A stretch of 64,000 bases of DNA from Paraburkholderia gardini (GTDB taxonomy: Bacteria; Pseudomonadota; Gammaproteobacteria; Burkholderiales; Burkholderiaceae). How positions within the stretch are numbered: the stretch's first letter is position 1; each line of letters starts with the position of its first letter. The stretch lies in contig NZ_CAJQYY010000015.1 in the NCBI RefSeq assembly GCF_907164575.1, positions 1-64,000 of the forward strand. The letters are read 5' to 3'. The notes beneath the pieces were generated by a model. That model was given only the letters and a program-made list of their open reading frames with translations, was not told the DNA's origin and made no database searches. Below, piece by piece: positions 46,583-55,615 of the stretch. The position numbers and the translations under genes were made by a program.

Positions 46583-47617
46583 ATGAGTGGCGGTTTCCCA
46601 CGTCCAGCTTTCCGTCTCGCGATCCTGATCGTCCTTGCGGCGTGGTTCCTCTCGGGCTGCAGCCTGCTGGAGCTGCAATCGCCCGCGCCGATCCGCGACG
46701 CCGAAGCGATTCCGGCCGAACCCGAAGCGCCGCCGCTCGTCATCGAGGACAACGAGCCCGAGCAGACCGACACCTCCGGCCACCCGGTGCCGAAAAAGCC
46801 GAAGCATCCGGTCGTGAAGCCGCACAAGGTCGAGGAACCGCCGCCGCCCGTGCCCGCGTCGGCGCCGCCCGCGCCGCCCCCGCCGATCATCACGACCCGC
46901 ACCATCGAGCGCAACACCGCGCACGGCCTGCTCGACAGCGAAGTGCAGCGGCCCGACGGCAAGGTCGTCGGCCGCGCAGTCGATCTCATCACGGATGCCA
47001 GCGGCACACCGCGCGAAATGGTCGTGAATCTGCTGGGCTTTCTCGGCATCGGCGACCGCAAGGCGAATTTCCCGTGGAACGCGTTTCGCTTCGCGCCCGC
47101 CGCGAAGGGCGCGCCGATCACGATCAACATGCCGCAGGGCAAGCTGCCGTTCTCGATCCGGCCGAAACTCGCCGGGCCGCTCGCCGGCACTTCGCCACCG
47201 CCCGTCAGCCCCGGACAGCTGCCGCTGCTCGACACGAACGTCGAACGCGCGAACGGCGACAAGGTGGGACGCATCATCGATGTGCTGATCGACGGCGCCG
47301 CGCAGCCGCAGGCGGTCGTGCTCGACGTGAGCGGCATCATCAACCCCGACCGGCGCACGATCGCGGCCAACTGGTCGGCGCTGCACTTCGTCACGAAGAA
47401 CAAGGAACTGACGCCGCTCATCGATCTGAGCGAGGCGCAGATCAAGGCCTCGCCTTCGTACACGACGGACGGACCGATCCGCGCGGTTTCGCCGGCACCT
47501 CCAGCCCCCGCGGCGCCACCTGCCCCATCTCCTGCCCCCGCGCCCGCGCCTGCCAGGGCGACTGCGAGCGCATCGTCGTCCACGGCTGCGGCCTCTTCTG
47601 TGAAGCCTGCCCGATGA
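46583..47617 (+). CDS. PRC-barrel domain lipoprotein
   Basis: A 344-residue lipoprotein. The signal peptide ends in the lipobox LSGC (Cys26). A Pro/Glu/Lys-rich spacer (about 35-100) follows, presumably spanning the periplasm. Two PRC-barrel-like domains come next: around 110-170 (EVQRPDGKVVGRAVDLITDA) and 215-275 (NVERANGDKVGRIIDVLIDG). The C-terminus is a Pro/Ala/Ser low-complexity tail. PRC barrels usually bind proteins or RNA. The stop codon overlaps the start of the following MFS gene (ATGA), so the two are coupled. Confidence 0.85.
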   Translation: MSGGFPRPAFRLAILIVLAAWFLSGCSLLELQSPAPIRDAEAIPAEPEAPPLVIEDNEPEQTDTSGHPVPKKPKHPVVKPHKVEEPPPPVPASAPPAPPPPIITTRTIERNTAHGLLDSEVQRPDGKVVGRAVDLITDASGTPREMVVNLLGFLGIGDRKANFPWNAFRFAPAAKGAPITINMPQGKLPFSIRPKLAGPLAGTSPPPVSPGQLPLLDTNVERANGDKVGRIIDVLIDGAAQPQAVVLDVSGIINPDRRTIAANWSALHFVTKNKELTPLIDLSEAQIKASPSYTTDGPIRAVSPAPPAPAAPPAPSPAPAPAPARATASASSSTAAASSVKPAR

Positions 47618-48864
47618 CCGACCGACACAAGGCGGACGCGCGCAGTCTGCATGCCCTCAACTGGCTGAATTTTTTCGTCGCCAATGTGCAGACGGGATTT
47701 GGTCCGTTCATCGCTTCGTACCTCGCGTCGCACAAGTGGACACAGGGCGAAATCGGTCTCGCACTCTCGGTCGGCACGATCAGCGCGATGGTGAGCCAGG
47801 TGCCGGGCGGCGCCGTCGTCGACGCCCTGCGCAACAAGAAGGGTGCGGCCGCGTGGGCGATCATCGCGATCATCGCGAGCGCGCTGCTGCTCGCCAGCAG
47901 CCCGACCGTGCTGCCAGTGATGATCGCGGAGGTCTTCCACGGCTTCGCGAGCTGCATGCTCGTGCCGGCGATGGCGGCTATCTCGATCACGCTGGTGGGC
48001 CGACACGATCTCGGCGACCGGCTCGGCCAGAACGCGCGCTGGGCGTCGATTGGCAGCGCGGTCGCGGCGGGCCTGATGGGACTCTTCGGCGAATACTATT
48101 CACCGCGAGCGGTCTTCTGGCTCACCGGCGCGCTCGCGGTGCCCGCGCTCTTCGCGCTCGCCATGATTCACACGAATCCGCACCCGACGCCGGTCGCGGT
48201 GAAGCACAAGCCCAAACCCAAGCCGGAAAAGGAAGAACGCGAGACGTTGCGTGAACTGCTGCGCGACAAACGGATGCTGATTTTCGCGGCATGCGTGGTG
48301 CTGTTCCATCTGTCGAATGCGGCGATGCTCAACCTCGCCGCAGGCGAAGTGACCGCGGGCATGGGCGACTACGTGCAGCTCGTGATCGCGGCCTGCATCA
48401 TCGTGCCGCAGGCGATCGTCGCGATGCTCTCGCCGTGGGTCGGCCGCTCGGCCGAACGCTGGGGACGCCGGCCAGTCCTGCTGCTCGGTTTCTCGGCGCT
48501 GCCGTTACGCGCGCTGCTGTTCGCCGGCGTGAGCAGCCCGTATCTGCTCGTGCCCGTGCAGATGCTCGACGGCCTGAGCGCCGCGGTGTTCGGCGTGATG
48601 CTGCCGCTGATCGCCGCCGACGTCGCGGGTGGCAAGGGGCGCTACAACCTGTGTATCGGGCTCTTCGGGCTCTCGGCCGGGATTGGCGCGACGTTGAGCA
48701 CGACGGTGGCGGGATTCGTCGCCGATCACTTCGGCAATGCGTTCAGTTTCTTCGGGCTGGCCGCGGCGGGTGCGCTCGCCGTGCTGCTCGTGTGGGTCGC
48801 CATGCCGGAAACCCGCGACAGCGCCGCGAACGGTGAAACAGCCGGGGTGCCGGAGGTGCATTAG
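47614..48864 (+). CDS. MFS transporter
   Basis: A 416-residue major facilitator protein with 12 predicted membrane segments. A charged central loop (about 190-215, Lys/Pro/Glu-rich) separates the two halves. The opening LHALNWLNFFVANVQTGFGP and the loop GGAVVDALRNKKG (MFS motif A region) are visible. SPWVGRSAERWGRRPVLLLG is the matching motif in the second half. Substrate is not readable; the group is often annotated as drug or metabolite efflux. The start at 47614 is set by the ATGA overlap with the lipoprotein gene. Its stop overlaps that of the convergent argP by 4 bp. Confidence 0.9.
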   Translation: MTDRHKADARSLHALNWLNFFVANVQTGFGPFIASYLASHKWTQGEIGLALSVGTISAMVSQVPGGAVVDALRNKKGAAAWAIIAIIASALLLASSPTVLPVMIAEVFHGFASCMLVPAMAAISITLVGRHDLGDRLGQNARWASIGSAVAAGLMGLFGEYYSPRAVFWLTGALAVPALFALAMIHTNPHPTPVAVKHKPKPKPEKEERETLRELLRDKRMLIFAACVVLFHLSNAAMLNLAAGEVTAGMGDYVQLVIAACIIVPQAIVAMLSPWVGRSAERWGRRPVLLLGFSALPLRALLFAGVSSPYLLVPVQMLDGLSAAVFGVMLPLIAADVAGGKGRYNLCIGLFGLSAGIGATLSTTVAGFVADHFGNAFSFFGLAAAGALAVLLVWVAMPETRDSAANGETAGVPEVH

Positions 48865-49799
48865 GGCCGGCGCGGCGGCGAAACCGTCGTTTCGCAGCGC
48901 CCGGTCTGATCGAGAAACCCGGTGGCGCGCTTTCTCAGCACGGCGCTGAAATCGTCGAGCCAGCCGATCGAAAGGCGCCAGCTCTGCCAGTAGAGATCGA
49001 TGTCGAGATGCCTGCCCGGTGTCATCTCGACAAGTTCGCCGCTCGCCAGATGCGGCGCGACCATCCGCTCCGGGCACATGCCCCACCCCATCCCCGTCAC
49101 GCACGCGCGCAGAAATCCCGCGACGTGCGGAATCCAGTGCAGCGGCGGATCGAGCTCCGCGCGCGTCACGCGGCGCATGAAGCGTTTCTGCAACTGGTCC
49201 TTCGGATTGAAGTCGACACACGGCGCGTTGCGCAAGGCGTCGCGCGTGACACCTTCGGCGAAATGCCGCTCGAAATAGCGCGGCGCGCAGACCGCCAGAT
49301 AGCGCATGCGGCCGAGGCGCGTCGAGCGGCAGCCCTGCACGGGGTCCGCCTGCGTCGTCACGGCGCCCTGCACGCTGCCGTCGCGAATGCGCTGCGCGGT
49401 GTGATCCTGGTCGTCGATCACGAGATCGAGCAGCATTTCGCGCTCGACGCAAAAATCCGCGACGGCGTCGATGAACCAGGTGCCGACGCTGTCGTCGTTC
49501 ACCGCGACACGCAACGTGGGCCACGATTCGACGAGCGCGCCCGGCAGCGTCGGCAGGCGCCCGCCCAGTTCGGCTTCGAGCAGCTGCACGCGTTCGGTGT
49601 GGCGGCACAGCAGCGCGCCGGAGGTTGTCGCGACGCACGGCTGCCCGCGCTTCACCAGCACGCTGCCGACGCGCTCTTCCAGCAGCTTCACGCGCTGCGA
49701 CACCGCGGACGGCGTTACGTTGAGTTCATTCGCGGCGCGATCGAACGAACCGTGGCGCACGACGGCCGCGAGTGCGTCCAGCAAGGCATAGTCGAGCAT
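48861..49799 (-). CDS. argP: LysR-family regulator ArgP (IciA/LysG)
   Basis: A 312-residue LysR regulator. The N-terminal HTH is LDYALLDALAAVVRHGSFDR followed by AANELNVTPSAVSQRVKLLE. The mid-protein SLR-like effector segment includes VAVNDDSVGTWFIDAVADF, as in ArgP/LysG. These proteins sense lysine or arginine and activate a divergent LysE/ArgO exporter gene. Exactly that gene lies divergently 98 bp away, which secures the assignment. Confidence 0.93.
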   Translation of the reverse strand: MLDYALLDALAAVVRHGSFDRAANELNVTPSAVSQRVKLLEERVGSVLVKRGQPCVATTSGALLCRHTERVQLLEAELGGRLPTLPGALVESWPTLRVAVNDDSVGTWFIDAVADFCVEREMLLDLVIDDQDHTAQRIRDGSVQGAVTTQADPVQGCRSTRLGRMRYLAVCAPRYFERHFAEGVTRDALRNAPCVDFNPKDQLQKRFMRRVTRAELDPPLHWIPHVAGFLRACVTGMGWGMCPERMVAPHLASGELVEMTPGRHLDIDLYWQSWRLSIGWLDDFSAVLRKRATGFLDQTGRCETTVSPPRRP

Positions 49800-49807
49800 T
49801 AGCGCTC

Positions 49808-49823
49808 CTTAATCCGCATTAAG
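49808..49823. promoter_or_regulatory. Candidate ArgP operator
   Basis: Inverted repeat CTTAAT-CCGC-ATTAAG in the argP/argO divergent region, 9 bp from the argP start. The surrounding A/T-rich bases carry further T-N11-A patterns typical of LysR sites. Confidence 0.5.
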
Positions 49824-49897
49824 TGAATTAGCTTCTCTTATGGACTTCGAAATCGCAGACTAGCGTCATTCGTTTCAACCGTCTACTGGATCAGGCT

Positions 49898-50518
49898 ATG
49901 GACTGGCTCGCTTTTTCGCATGGCGCGGCGTTGTGCGCTTCGCTGATCGTCACCATCGGGGCGCAGAACGCGTTCGTTCTACGTCAGGGCATCATGCGCT
50001 CGCACGTCGGGAAGATCGTCGTGCTGTGCACGCTGTCGGACTTCATCCTGATCGCGCTTGGCGTGGGCGGCGCATCGGCGCTCGTCGAGCGCTATCCGGC
50101 GTTCGTGCACGCGATGCTGTATGTGGGTCTCGCGTATCTCGTGTGGTTCGGTATCGGCGCGCTGCGGCGCGCGGTCAAACCCGGGCACGCGGTGCTGGAT
50201 GCCGCCGGCGGGGACGCCGCGCCCGTGCGGCAGCGCGCGCTGCCAGTTCTGCTGATGACGCTCGCATTGACCTGGCTGAATCCACACGTCTATCTGGACA
50301 CGTTCCTGCTGATCGGCACCGCCGGGGCGCGCGAAGCACAGAGCGGGCGCATGGCGTTCGCGCTCGGGGCGATGGCGGTGAGCGCGGTGTGGTTCGTGCT
50401 GCTGGGTTATGGTGCCCGCGCGCTCGCGCCGGTCTTCCGGCGAGCCGCCGCGTGGCGCGTACTCGACGGCGCGATTGGGGGCATGGTCTTGCTGATCGCG
50501 GTGACGCAGTTGCGGTAA
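49898..50518 (+). CDS. argO: Arginine/lysine exporter (LysE/ArgO family)
   Basis: A 206-residue inner-membrane exporter with about six membrane segments. The family opening is LIVTIGAQNAFVLRQGIMRS, and LALTWLNPHVYLDTFLLIG, with the conserved NPH-Y-D motif, is diagnostic of the LysE/ArgO group. It exports excess basic amino acids, complementing the arginine uptake and catabolism genes at the other end of the window. It is regulated by the divergent ArgP. Confidence 0.95.
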   Translation: MDWLAFSHGAALCASLIVTIGAQNAFVLRQGIMRSHVGKIVVLCTLSDFILIALGVGGASALVERYPAFVHAMLYVGLAYLVWFGIGALRRAVKPGHAVLDAAGGDAAPVRQRALPVLLMTLALTWLNPHVYLDTFLLIGTAGAREAQSGRMAFALGAMAVSAVWFVLLGYGARALAPVFRRAAAWRVLDGAIGGMVLLIAVTQLR

Positions 50519-50640
50519 GTTGTTCCCCTAAACAGCAACGGCCTTCGCGGCAGGAATTCGTATCAGGAGACGTATCAGATGCGGGCGCAGCGGATGCCGT
50601 GCGGCCAGCACCAGAATCCGTAACGCCCGGACAGCCTTCT

Positions 50641-51540
50641 TCACCGGTCGGCGCTCGCCGGCCCCGTCCCGACAGTCTGCAACCCGCCATCGGTCACATA
50701 CGGCATGATGCCCACCGCGCTGATCAGCGCGGCGGTATCGCGCGCGCATGCGTGATCGTCAGGCGCGCAGTAATCGATCGACAGGACCGGCAAACGGTAT
50801 TGCTCGCGAATCGTCTTCGCCTGCGCAAGCAGCCAGTCGCGATCGTCCCGCGACACCTCGACATAGCGCTGTTTTGCCTGATCCCAGCCGCGATACAGCG
50901 ACTCGAACGCGACGACGTACGCAAGCGCATGCACCTGCGGCAGGATTTCGAAGCCACGGTTGAGGATCAGCTTCGCGCCGGGATAGCGCGCCTTGATCGC
51001 GCGGATCACGCTCACCAGCCCGGCTTCCTGGCGCGCGCGCGCTTCAGCGGTTTTCGCGACCAGCTGGTACGAATCGAGTGTGTCGAGAAAGAAGCCGCGA
51101 TAACCGAGCTTCCACAGCGGCGCGATCACGTGCTCGACATAGAACGCGGGCCAGCCCGCCGCATCCTGATCCACCACTGTCGATGCCCAGGTGTCGTTGC
51201 TGCCCACGAGCCACGCCTTCGGTATCGCCGCGTAGTACGGCCGCTCACGCGACACTTCACCCACGCTGACGTAGGCAAACCACGCGGTATGCGCGTTCCT
51301 GTGCGCAAGCGGATCGAAACCGCTGTCCGGCTCGATGACCGCGATGTCGAACGCTTCCAGCTGCGCGACCGGCGGGTGCTCGCCATAGAAAAGCGCAATC
51401 GACGGCTTCGCTGGCGCACCCGACGATGCCTGCGCATGCACGGCAGAAGACAGCGCGCCAACGATCACAACACGCGCGATGCGCGACGCGAAGCGGAGCA
51501 TCGCGCGCAATGAATAGCGGTCAGGATGTTCAAACTTCAC
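50641..51540 (-). CDS. Secreted glycoside hydrolase, stand-alone homologue of the PelA hydrolase domain
   Basis: A 299-residue protein with a signal peptide (hydrophobic core VVIVGALSSAVHA). A single GH114/GH166-like TIM barrel follows. Asp153 in GYRGFFLDTLDSYQ and Glu213 in VVAFESLYRGWDQ fit the catalytic Asp and Glu described for the PelA hydrolase. Its C-terminal 90 residues match the visible N-terminal part of PelA in this window closely (LPVLSIDYCAPDDHACAR against VPVVSLEYCAGNDRDCAR, both ending in PYVTD). It lies 48 bp after pelG in the same direction. It probably cleaves the GalNAc-rich Pel polymer. The start is GTG at 51540, with ACAGGAACAGG upstream; the ATG at 51501 is an alternative. 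Confidence 0.85.
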   Translation of the reverse strand: MKFEHPDRYSLRAMLRFASRIARVVIVGALSSAVHAQASSGAPAKPSIALFYGEHPPVAQLEAFDIAVIEPDSGFDPLAHRNAHTAWFAYVSVGEVSRERPYYAAIPKAWLVGSNDTWASTVVDQDAAGWPAFYVEHVIAPLWKLGYRGFFLDTLDSYQLVAKTAEARARQEAGLVSVIRAIKARYPGAKLILNRGFEILPQVHALAYVVAFESLYRGWDQAKQRYVEVSRDDRDWLLAQAKTIREQYRLPVLSIDYCAPDDHACARDTAALISAVGIMPYVTDGGLQTVGTGPASADR

Positions 51541-51588
51541 GGCACCTGTTCCTGTCGATGCGATGGAGGGCGCAGCATGTCCGATACG

Positions 51589-52962
51589 TCAATTCCGCAG
51601 CATATATGTTTCGTACTCGAGCGAAGCGAATTTCCGGTCGAGCACCGTGACGGCCGCGATCACCACGGCGAGCAGCGCCAGCGCAAAACCATAGCCATAT
51701 GAATCGGGGCCGAGCCACAGCGTGAAACCGGTAAAGAGCCCGTTGAGCACGACGAACGCCGCCGTCAGCTTCAGCACGATGCGACGGCCGTCGAGATAAA
51801 AGAACACGTTCAGCAGACCGAGCAGCAACACCTGCAGGCTCGCCGAAATCACATCGATGACCAGCAGCGGCATATAGAGCGCCGAAATATGCAGCGATTC
51901 GAGAATCCGCGCGCCGAATGTGACGATCAGCAACAGCACGACCGCCTGCACCTTGATGATTTCGTACAGGCCGGTGCGCACGCTGCCAACCATCATGTCG
52001 CGCATGTCGTTGATATGGCGCAGCGTCGCGCCGCTGCGCACCGCGTCGTAGAACGCGTCGTAGTATTCGACGAAATCCGCTTCGATACGCACCAGAAACG
52101 TCGCCATGCCCGGCATCACGCACAGGTACGCGATGAAAACCGGAATGTCGTAGATCACCGATGCATGCAGCGGTCCGATCACCTGCGTGCCCGTACCCGG
52201 CGCATACCAGAACATGAACTTGTCGAGCCACACGCCCAGATTGAACAGCAGGCCCACGATCGCGAGGCTGGGATAGGCAAAGCGCCGCTGGAACACCTCG
52301 AACGAGATGAAACGCGTGCTTCGGTAGTCACGATAAATAAGACCCGACAAGCCGGCCAGCAAGACCAGATGCCCCGCGACAAACCCGCCGAGCAGGCCCA
52401 CGAGACCGTTGCGGTTGAGCAGCAGCGCGAACCCCACCGTGCATGTATAGCCGACGAGGAACACCAGCAGGATCTGCCGGTACTGCTTGACGCTCGACAG
52501 AAAGATCACCGCGATCCAGATGTTGCTCACCACGACGAAGCCCGCGACCATCAGCAACCGGTACAGCAGCGGTTCGGCACGGAACAGGAACGCCATCGCG
52601 ACGAATCCGCATACGCCCGACGCGATCGTCGAGACGAGCACCACGCCGTTGTAGTTCGACAGCACCAGGTCGTCGCGCTTTTCGAACAGGCGGTCGGAGA
52701 TGAAACGCGTGAACGATAGCTGCAACGGCCCTGTCAGTATCAGGCTGAGCGCGATGATGTAGGTCACCGACACCTGGAACTGCACGATTGCGTACTTCGG
52801 AATCACGAACGCAAGACTCAGCACGCCGATGATCAGAATGCCGAAGATCGACAGGATGAGCGGGCCCGAACTGATCAGGCCGGCGTACGCGTATGCGCGC
52901 GCCACGCCGGTCAGCGTTTCGCGCCGCAGGATTTTACGTAGTTCGAAGCCGATACCCGCCAT
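51589..52962 (-). CDS. pelG: Pel polysaccharide inner-membrane transporter (PelG)
   Basis: A 457-residue MOP-superfamily membrane protein with about 12 membrane segments, matching the usual length of PelG (about 456). It opens MAGIGFELRKILRRETLTGV, a hallmark of the family. PelG with PelD, PelE and PelF forms the inner-membrane synthase complex, and PelG is thought to move the growing polymer into the periplasm. Start and stop codons overlap with pelF (TGATG). Near the middle, PGMATFLVRIEADFVEYYDA is a conserved cytoplasmic loop. Confidence 0.96.
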   Translation of the reverse strand: MAGIGFELRKILRRETLTGVARAYAYAGLISSGPLILSIFGILIIGVLSLAFVIPKYAIVQFQVSVTYIIALSLILTGPLQLSFTRFISDRLFEKRDDLVLSNYNGVVLVSTIASGVCGFVAMAFLFRAEPLLYRLLMVAGFVVVSNIWIAVIFLSSVKQYRQILLVFLVGYTCTVGFALLLNRNGLVGLLGGFVAGHLVLLAGLSGLIYRDYRSTRFISFEVFQRRFAYPSLAIVGLLFNLGVWLDKFMFWYAPGTGTQVIGPLHASVIYDIPVFIAYLCVMPGMATFLVRIEADFVEYYDAFYDAVRSGATLRHINDMRDMMVGSVRTGLYEIIKVQAVVLLLIVTFGARILESLHISALYMPLLVIDVISASLQVLLLGLLNVFFYLDGRRIVLKLTAAFVVLNGLFTGFTLWLGPDSYGYGFALALLAVVIAAVTVLDRKFASLEYETYMLRN

Positions 52963-54602
52963 CAGCGTGTCTCCTGCGTTTGCGTGCCGGTTTGCATACC
53001 GGTTTGCGTGGCGCGCGCGGCGTGCGGCACCGGGCAGCGCGCCCCGGCCTGATCCGCGCCCTGGGAATCGGGCGCGGCCGCGAGTTTTTCGTAGAGGATG
53101 CGGTAGCGGTCGATCATCTGCGCGCGCGTGTAATAGCGGCGCACGCGCGCAAGACCCGCCTGTTGCGCGGCCTGCCAGCGCACGTCGTCACCGAGCAGCG
53201 ACAGCACCGCCGCAGCGAACGCCGCCGGATTCGCGAGCTGCACGACGAGACCCGCCGAACCGAGTGCACGATCCTCCGCGGTTTCGCCTTCGATCAGCTC
53301 GCGGCACGATCCGACGTCGGTGGTGATCGCGGGCACGCCGGCCGCGAAGCCCTCCAGCACGACGAGCGGCAGCGCCTCGCTGATCGACGTCAGCGCGATC
53401 ACGTCGATTTTCGGCAGCACGTCATCGATGCGCTGGAAGCCGAGGAACTTCACGTTCTTCGCGAGACCCAGGCTTTCGACCAGCGCCCGGCATTCGAGCG
53501 CATAGGCCGGATCTTCCTCTTCCGGTCCGATAATCCAGCCTTCGATATCGGGCATCGTGCGCGACGCGATAAAGAGCGCGCGGATAAACGTCTTGATGTC
53601 CTTGATCGGCACCACCCGCCCGATCAACCCCACCACCCGATGTGGACCCGCCCCGCGCTTCGCGACGAGCGGCGCGAGGCCGTCCACGTCGATGCCGTTC
53701 GGAATGTTCTGCGTGCGGCTCGCGTCGGCGCCGTCGGCGATCTGCCGCTGGCGGTTCGCTTCGTACAGCGCGACGATATCGTCGGCCGCATCGTAGGCCA
53801 TCTTGCCGATCGCCTCGAAGAAGCGCACCCACAGTTCACGGAAATAGCTGACCTTCGAGATGTCGCGCTCGAACACGCCACGGTTATCGCGGATCCAGCG
53901 GCTTTGCAGCAGATCGATCTTGCGTTCCTTCGTGTAGATGCCATGCTCGGACACCAGCAGCGGACGACGCGTGCGGTGATGCAGGATCGCGCCGAGAAAG
54001 CCCGCGTACCCCGTCGACACCGTGTGATACACGCGCGCCGGCGGCAGTTCTTCGGCTATGCGCACCAGTTGCCACAACGGCTTGTGCATGATGCGCACGG
54101 TCCAGAAGTAGTCGGTGAACGACGGGTCCGTACAGTACTGCTGGTATTGATCGACGATGGTTTCCCATGCCGCGCGGCTGGTGAGGAACTGCGCTTCGCT
54201 CAACGCGCCATGTTCGCCGAGCATCGGTATCATGCCGGCCATCAGGCCGCCTGCGTCCAGCGCGCCCTGCGGATCGCGCAGCGCCGCGTGCAGTTCGGCC
54301 GAGCGCGCGAACGCGGCGCGGTCCCCTTCCATCGCATGCGGCTGACGCACGTCCGCGTCGGTATGCTCGTACAGGTAATGCGCCTCGAAATGCACGACGT
54401 TGTCGGGCAGTGCGTAGGCCGCACCCGCGTAGTCTTCCTGGCGGCTGCCGATAAAGACGATCGAAAAACGCGTGGACGGGTACGCCCCTACCATCTCATT
54501 GACCCAGCTCGACACACCGCCGCGCACATACGGAAACGTGCCTTCGAGCAACAGGCAGACATCGGCATCGGCGGCGCGACGCATCAGGGACGATTTCGTC
54601 AT
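52962..54602 (-). CDS. pelF: Pel polysaccharide glycosyltransferase (PelF)
   Basis: A 546-residue GT4-family glycosyltransferase, longer than typical PelF (about 507). It opens LLLEGTFPYVRGGVSSWVNE, then LLVSEHGIYTKERKIDL, IPNGIDVDG and VGLIGRVVPIKDIKTFIR. The nucleotide-sugar site with the EX7E motif is EALPLVVLEGFAAGVPAITT. It polymerises UDP-activated amino sugars at the cytoplasmic face. The long C-terminal tail after about residue 510 is Gln/Thr-rich and low in complexity. Start at 54602 fixed by the ATGA overlap with pelE. Confidence 0.96.
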   Translation of the reverse strand: MTKSSLMRRAADADVCLLLEGTFPYVRGGVSSWVNEMVGAYPSTRFSIVFIGSRQEDYAGAAYALPDNVVHFEAHYLYEHTDADVRQPHAMEGDRAAFARSAELHAALRDPQGALDAGGLMAGMIPMLGEHGALSEAQFLTSRAAWETIVDQYQQYCTDPSFTDYFWTVRIMHKPLWQLVRIAEELPPARVYHTVSTGYAGFLGAILHHRTRRPLLVSEHGIYTKERKIDLLQSRWIRDNRGVFERDISKVSYFRELWVRFFEAIGKMAYDAADDIVALYEANRQRQIADGADASRTQNIPNGIDVDGLAPLVAKRGAGPHRVVGLIGRVVPIKDIKTFIRALFIASRTMPDIEGWIIGPEEEDPAYALECRALVESLGLAKNVKFLGFQRIDDVLPKIDVIALTSISEALPLVVLEGFAAGVPAITTDVGSCRELIEGETAEDRALGSAGLVVQLANPAAFAAAVLSLLGDDVRWQAAQQAGLARVRRYYTRAQMIDRYRILYEKLAAAPDSQGADQAGARCPVPHAARATQTGMQTGTQTQETR

Positions 54603-55615
54603 GACCAGTAGCTCACAACCGGTTTGAGTGTAGGGAACACCGCGGCGTTGCCGAGCGATGCGAGCAGCGTGGACACCTGACGGTAATCGCCGCGCAGATA
54701 CGCGACCTCGGCGAGCCACGGCACCAGCCGTTCGCGCGGGAAGCCGAGCGCCTGCGCGCGCGACATGCACGCTTCGGCGTCTTCCGGTTTGCCGTCGGCG
54801 AGCGCGAGACGGCCGCGGATCAGCCACAGCGCGGCGTCGCTGTCGTCGGTTTCGAGCGCGGCGCGCGCGTGGCGGTCCGCCTGTTTGAGCGTGTGCCGGT
54901 ACACGACACCCTGCACGAGGTTCTGGTACACGAGTTCGAAATGCAGTTCCGCCAGCCGCCGGTTGAGCGCATGACGTTCGCGGTCGTCGTTCGCGGCTTC
55001 CAGCGCTTTGCCGGTCTGGAAGATCTTCTGCATGATCTCGTTCTCAGCGTGATCGAGCGTACCGTATGCGATCAGGCGCACGTCTTCCAGCGAATCGGCG
55101 AGCAGTTCGCGCAGCAGCGTGCCGGTCGTGCGCGTGGGCATGCCCTGGATCGCAACGAGCGCCGACAGCCGGTCGGTGGCGGGAACCTGCGTATTCGCGA
55201 GGCGCGCCTGCAGCCGCGCGCCGCCGCCATGCGAGACGCGCGACACGAGCCACGTGACGAACTGCGGGCGCGGCACATCGGCCAGCAACCCGCTTTCCCG
55301 CGAACCAGGGAAACATGCGGCCCAGATGCAGCTCGTCAGCACGACGAGCCCGCCGCACAGCGGCACGAAGGTACACAGCAGCCACAGCAGAAGGAGCGAC
55401 GCGACGCGCGGCTCGCGGTAGCGCACGGGCAGAAAACCGCTCAGCGCCACGGCTTCGGCGAACCCGGCGACGGCCTGGAGCACCAGAAACAGCAGGAGCG
55501 GATCGACGCTCGCCGCCGGATGCAGCAGCTGCCGGAGCGCGACGACCTGCGCGATCACGGCGACCACGACGGCAAGCGCCGTTATGAGACGAGTGCGGAC
55601 GTTGGCGTTAGACAT
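54599..55615 (-). CDS. pelE: Pel biosynthesis protein PelE
   Basis: A 338-residue protein with two or three N-terminal membrane segments (within about residues 10-105), followed by a cytoplasmic TPR-like helical region (about 130-335; for example AALWLIRGRLALADGKPEDA). The length matches PelE (about 329). PelE scaffolds the inner-membrane Pel synthase complex with PelD, PelF and PelG. It overlaps pelD by 8 bp and pelF by 4 bp. Confidence 0.93.
   Translation of the reverse strand: MSNANVRTRLITALAVVVAVIAQVVALRQLLHPAASVDPLLLFLVLQAVAGFAEAVALSGFLPVRYREPRVASLLLLWLLCTFVPLCGGLVVLTSCIWAACFPGSRESGLLADVPRPQFVTWLVSRVSHGGGARLQARLANTQVPATDRLSALVAIQGMPTRTTGTLLRELLADSLEDVRLIAYGTLDHAENEIMQKIFQTGKALEAANDDRERHALNRRLAELHFELVYQNLVQGVVYRHTLKQADRHARAALETDDSDAALWLIRGRLALADGKPEDAEACMSRAQALGFPRERLVPWLAEVAYLRGDYRQVSTLLASLGNAAVFPTLKPVVSYWS

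Noticed and set aside
46552..47613. In-frame upstream extension of the MFS gene over the whole PRC-barrel gene
   Set aside because: The extension is Arg/Ala-rich text in the wrong frame of a real lipoprotein gene. The ATGA junction gives a natural MFS start at 47614.
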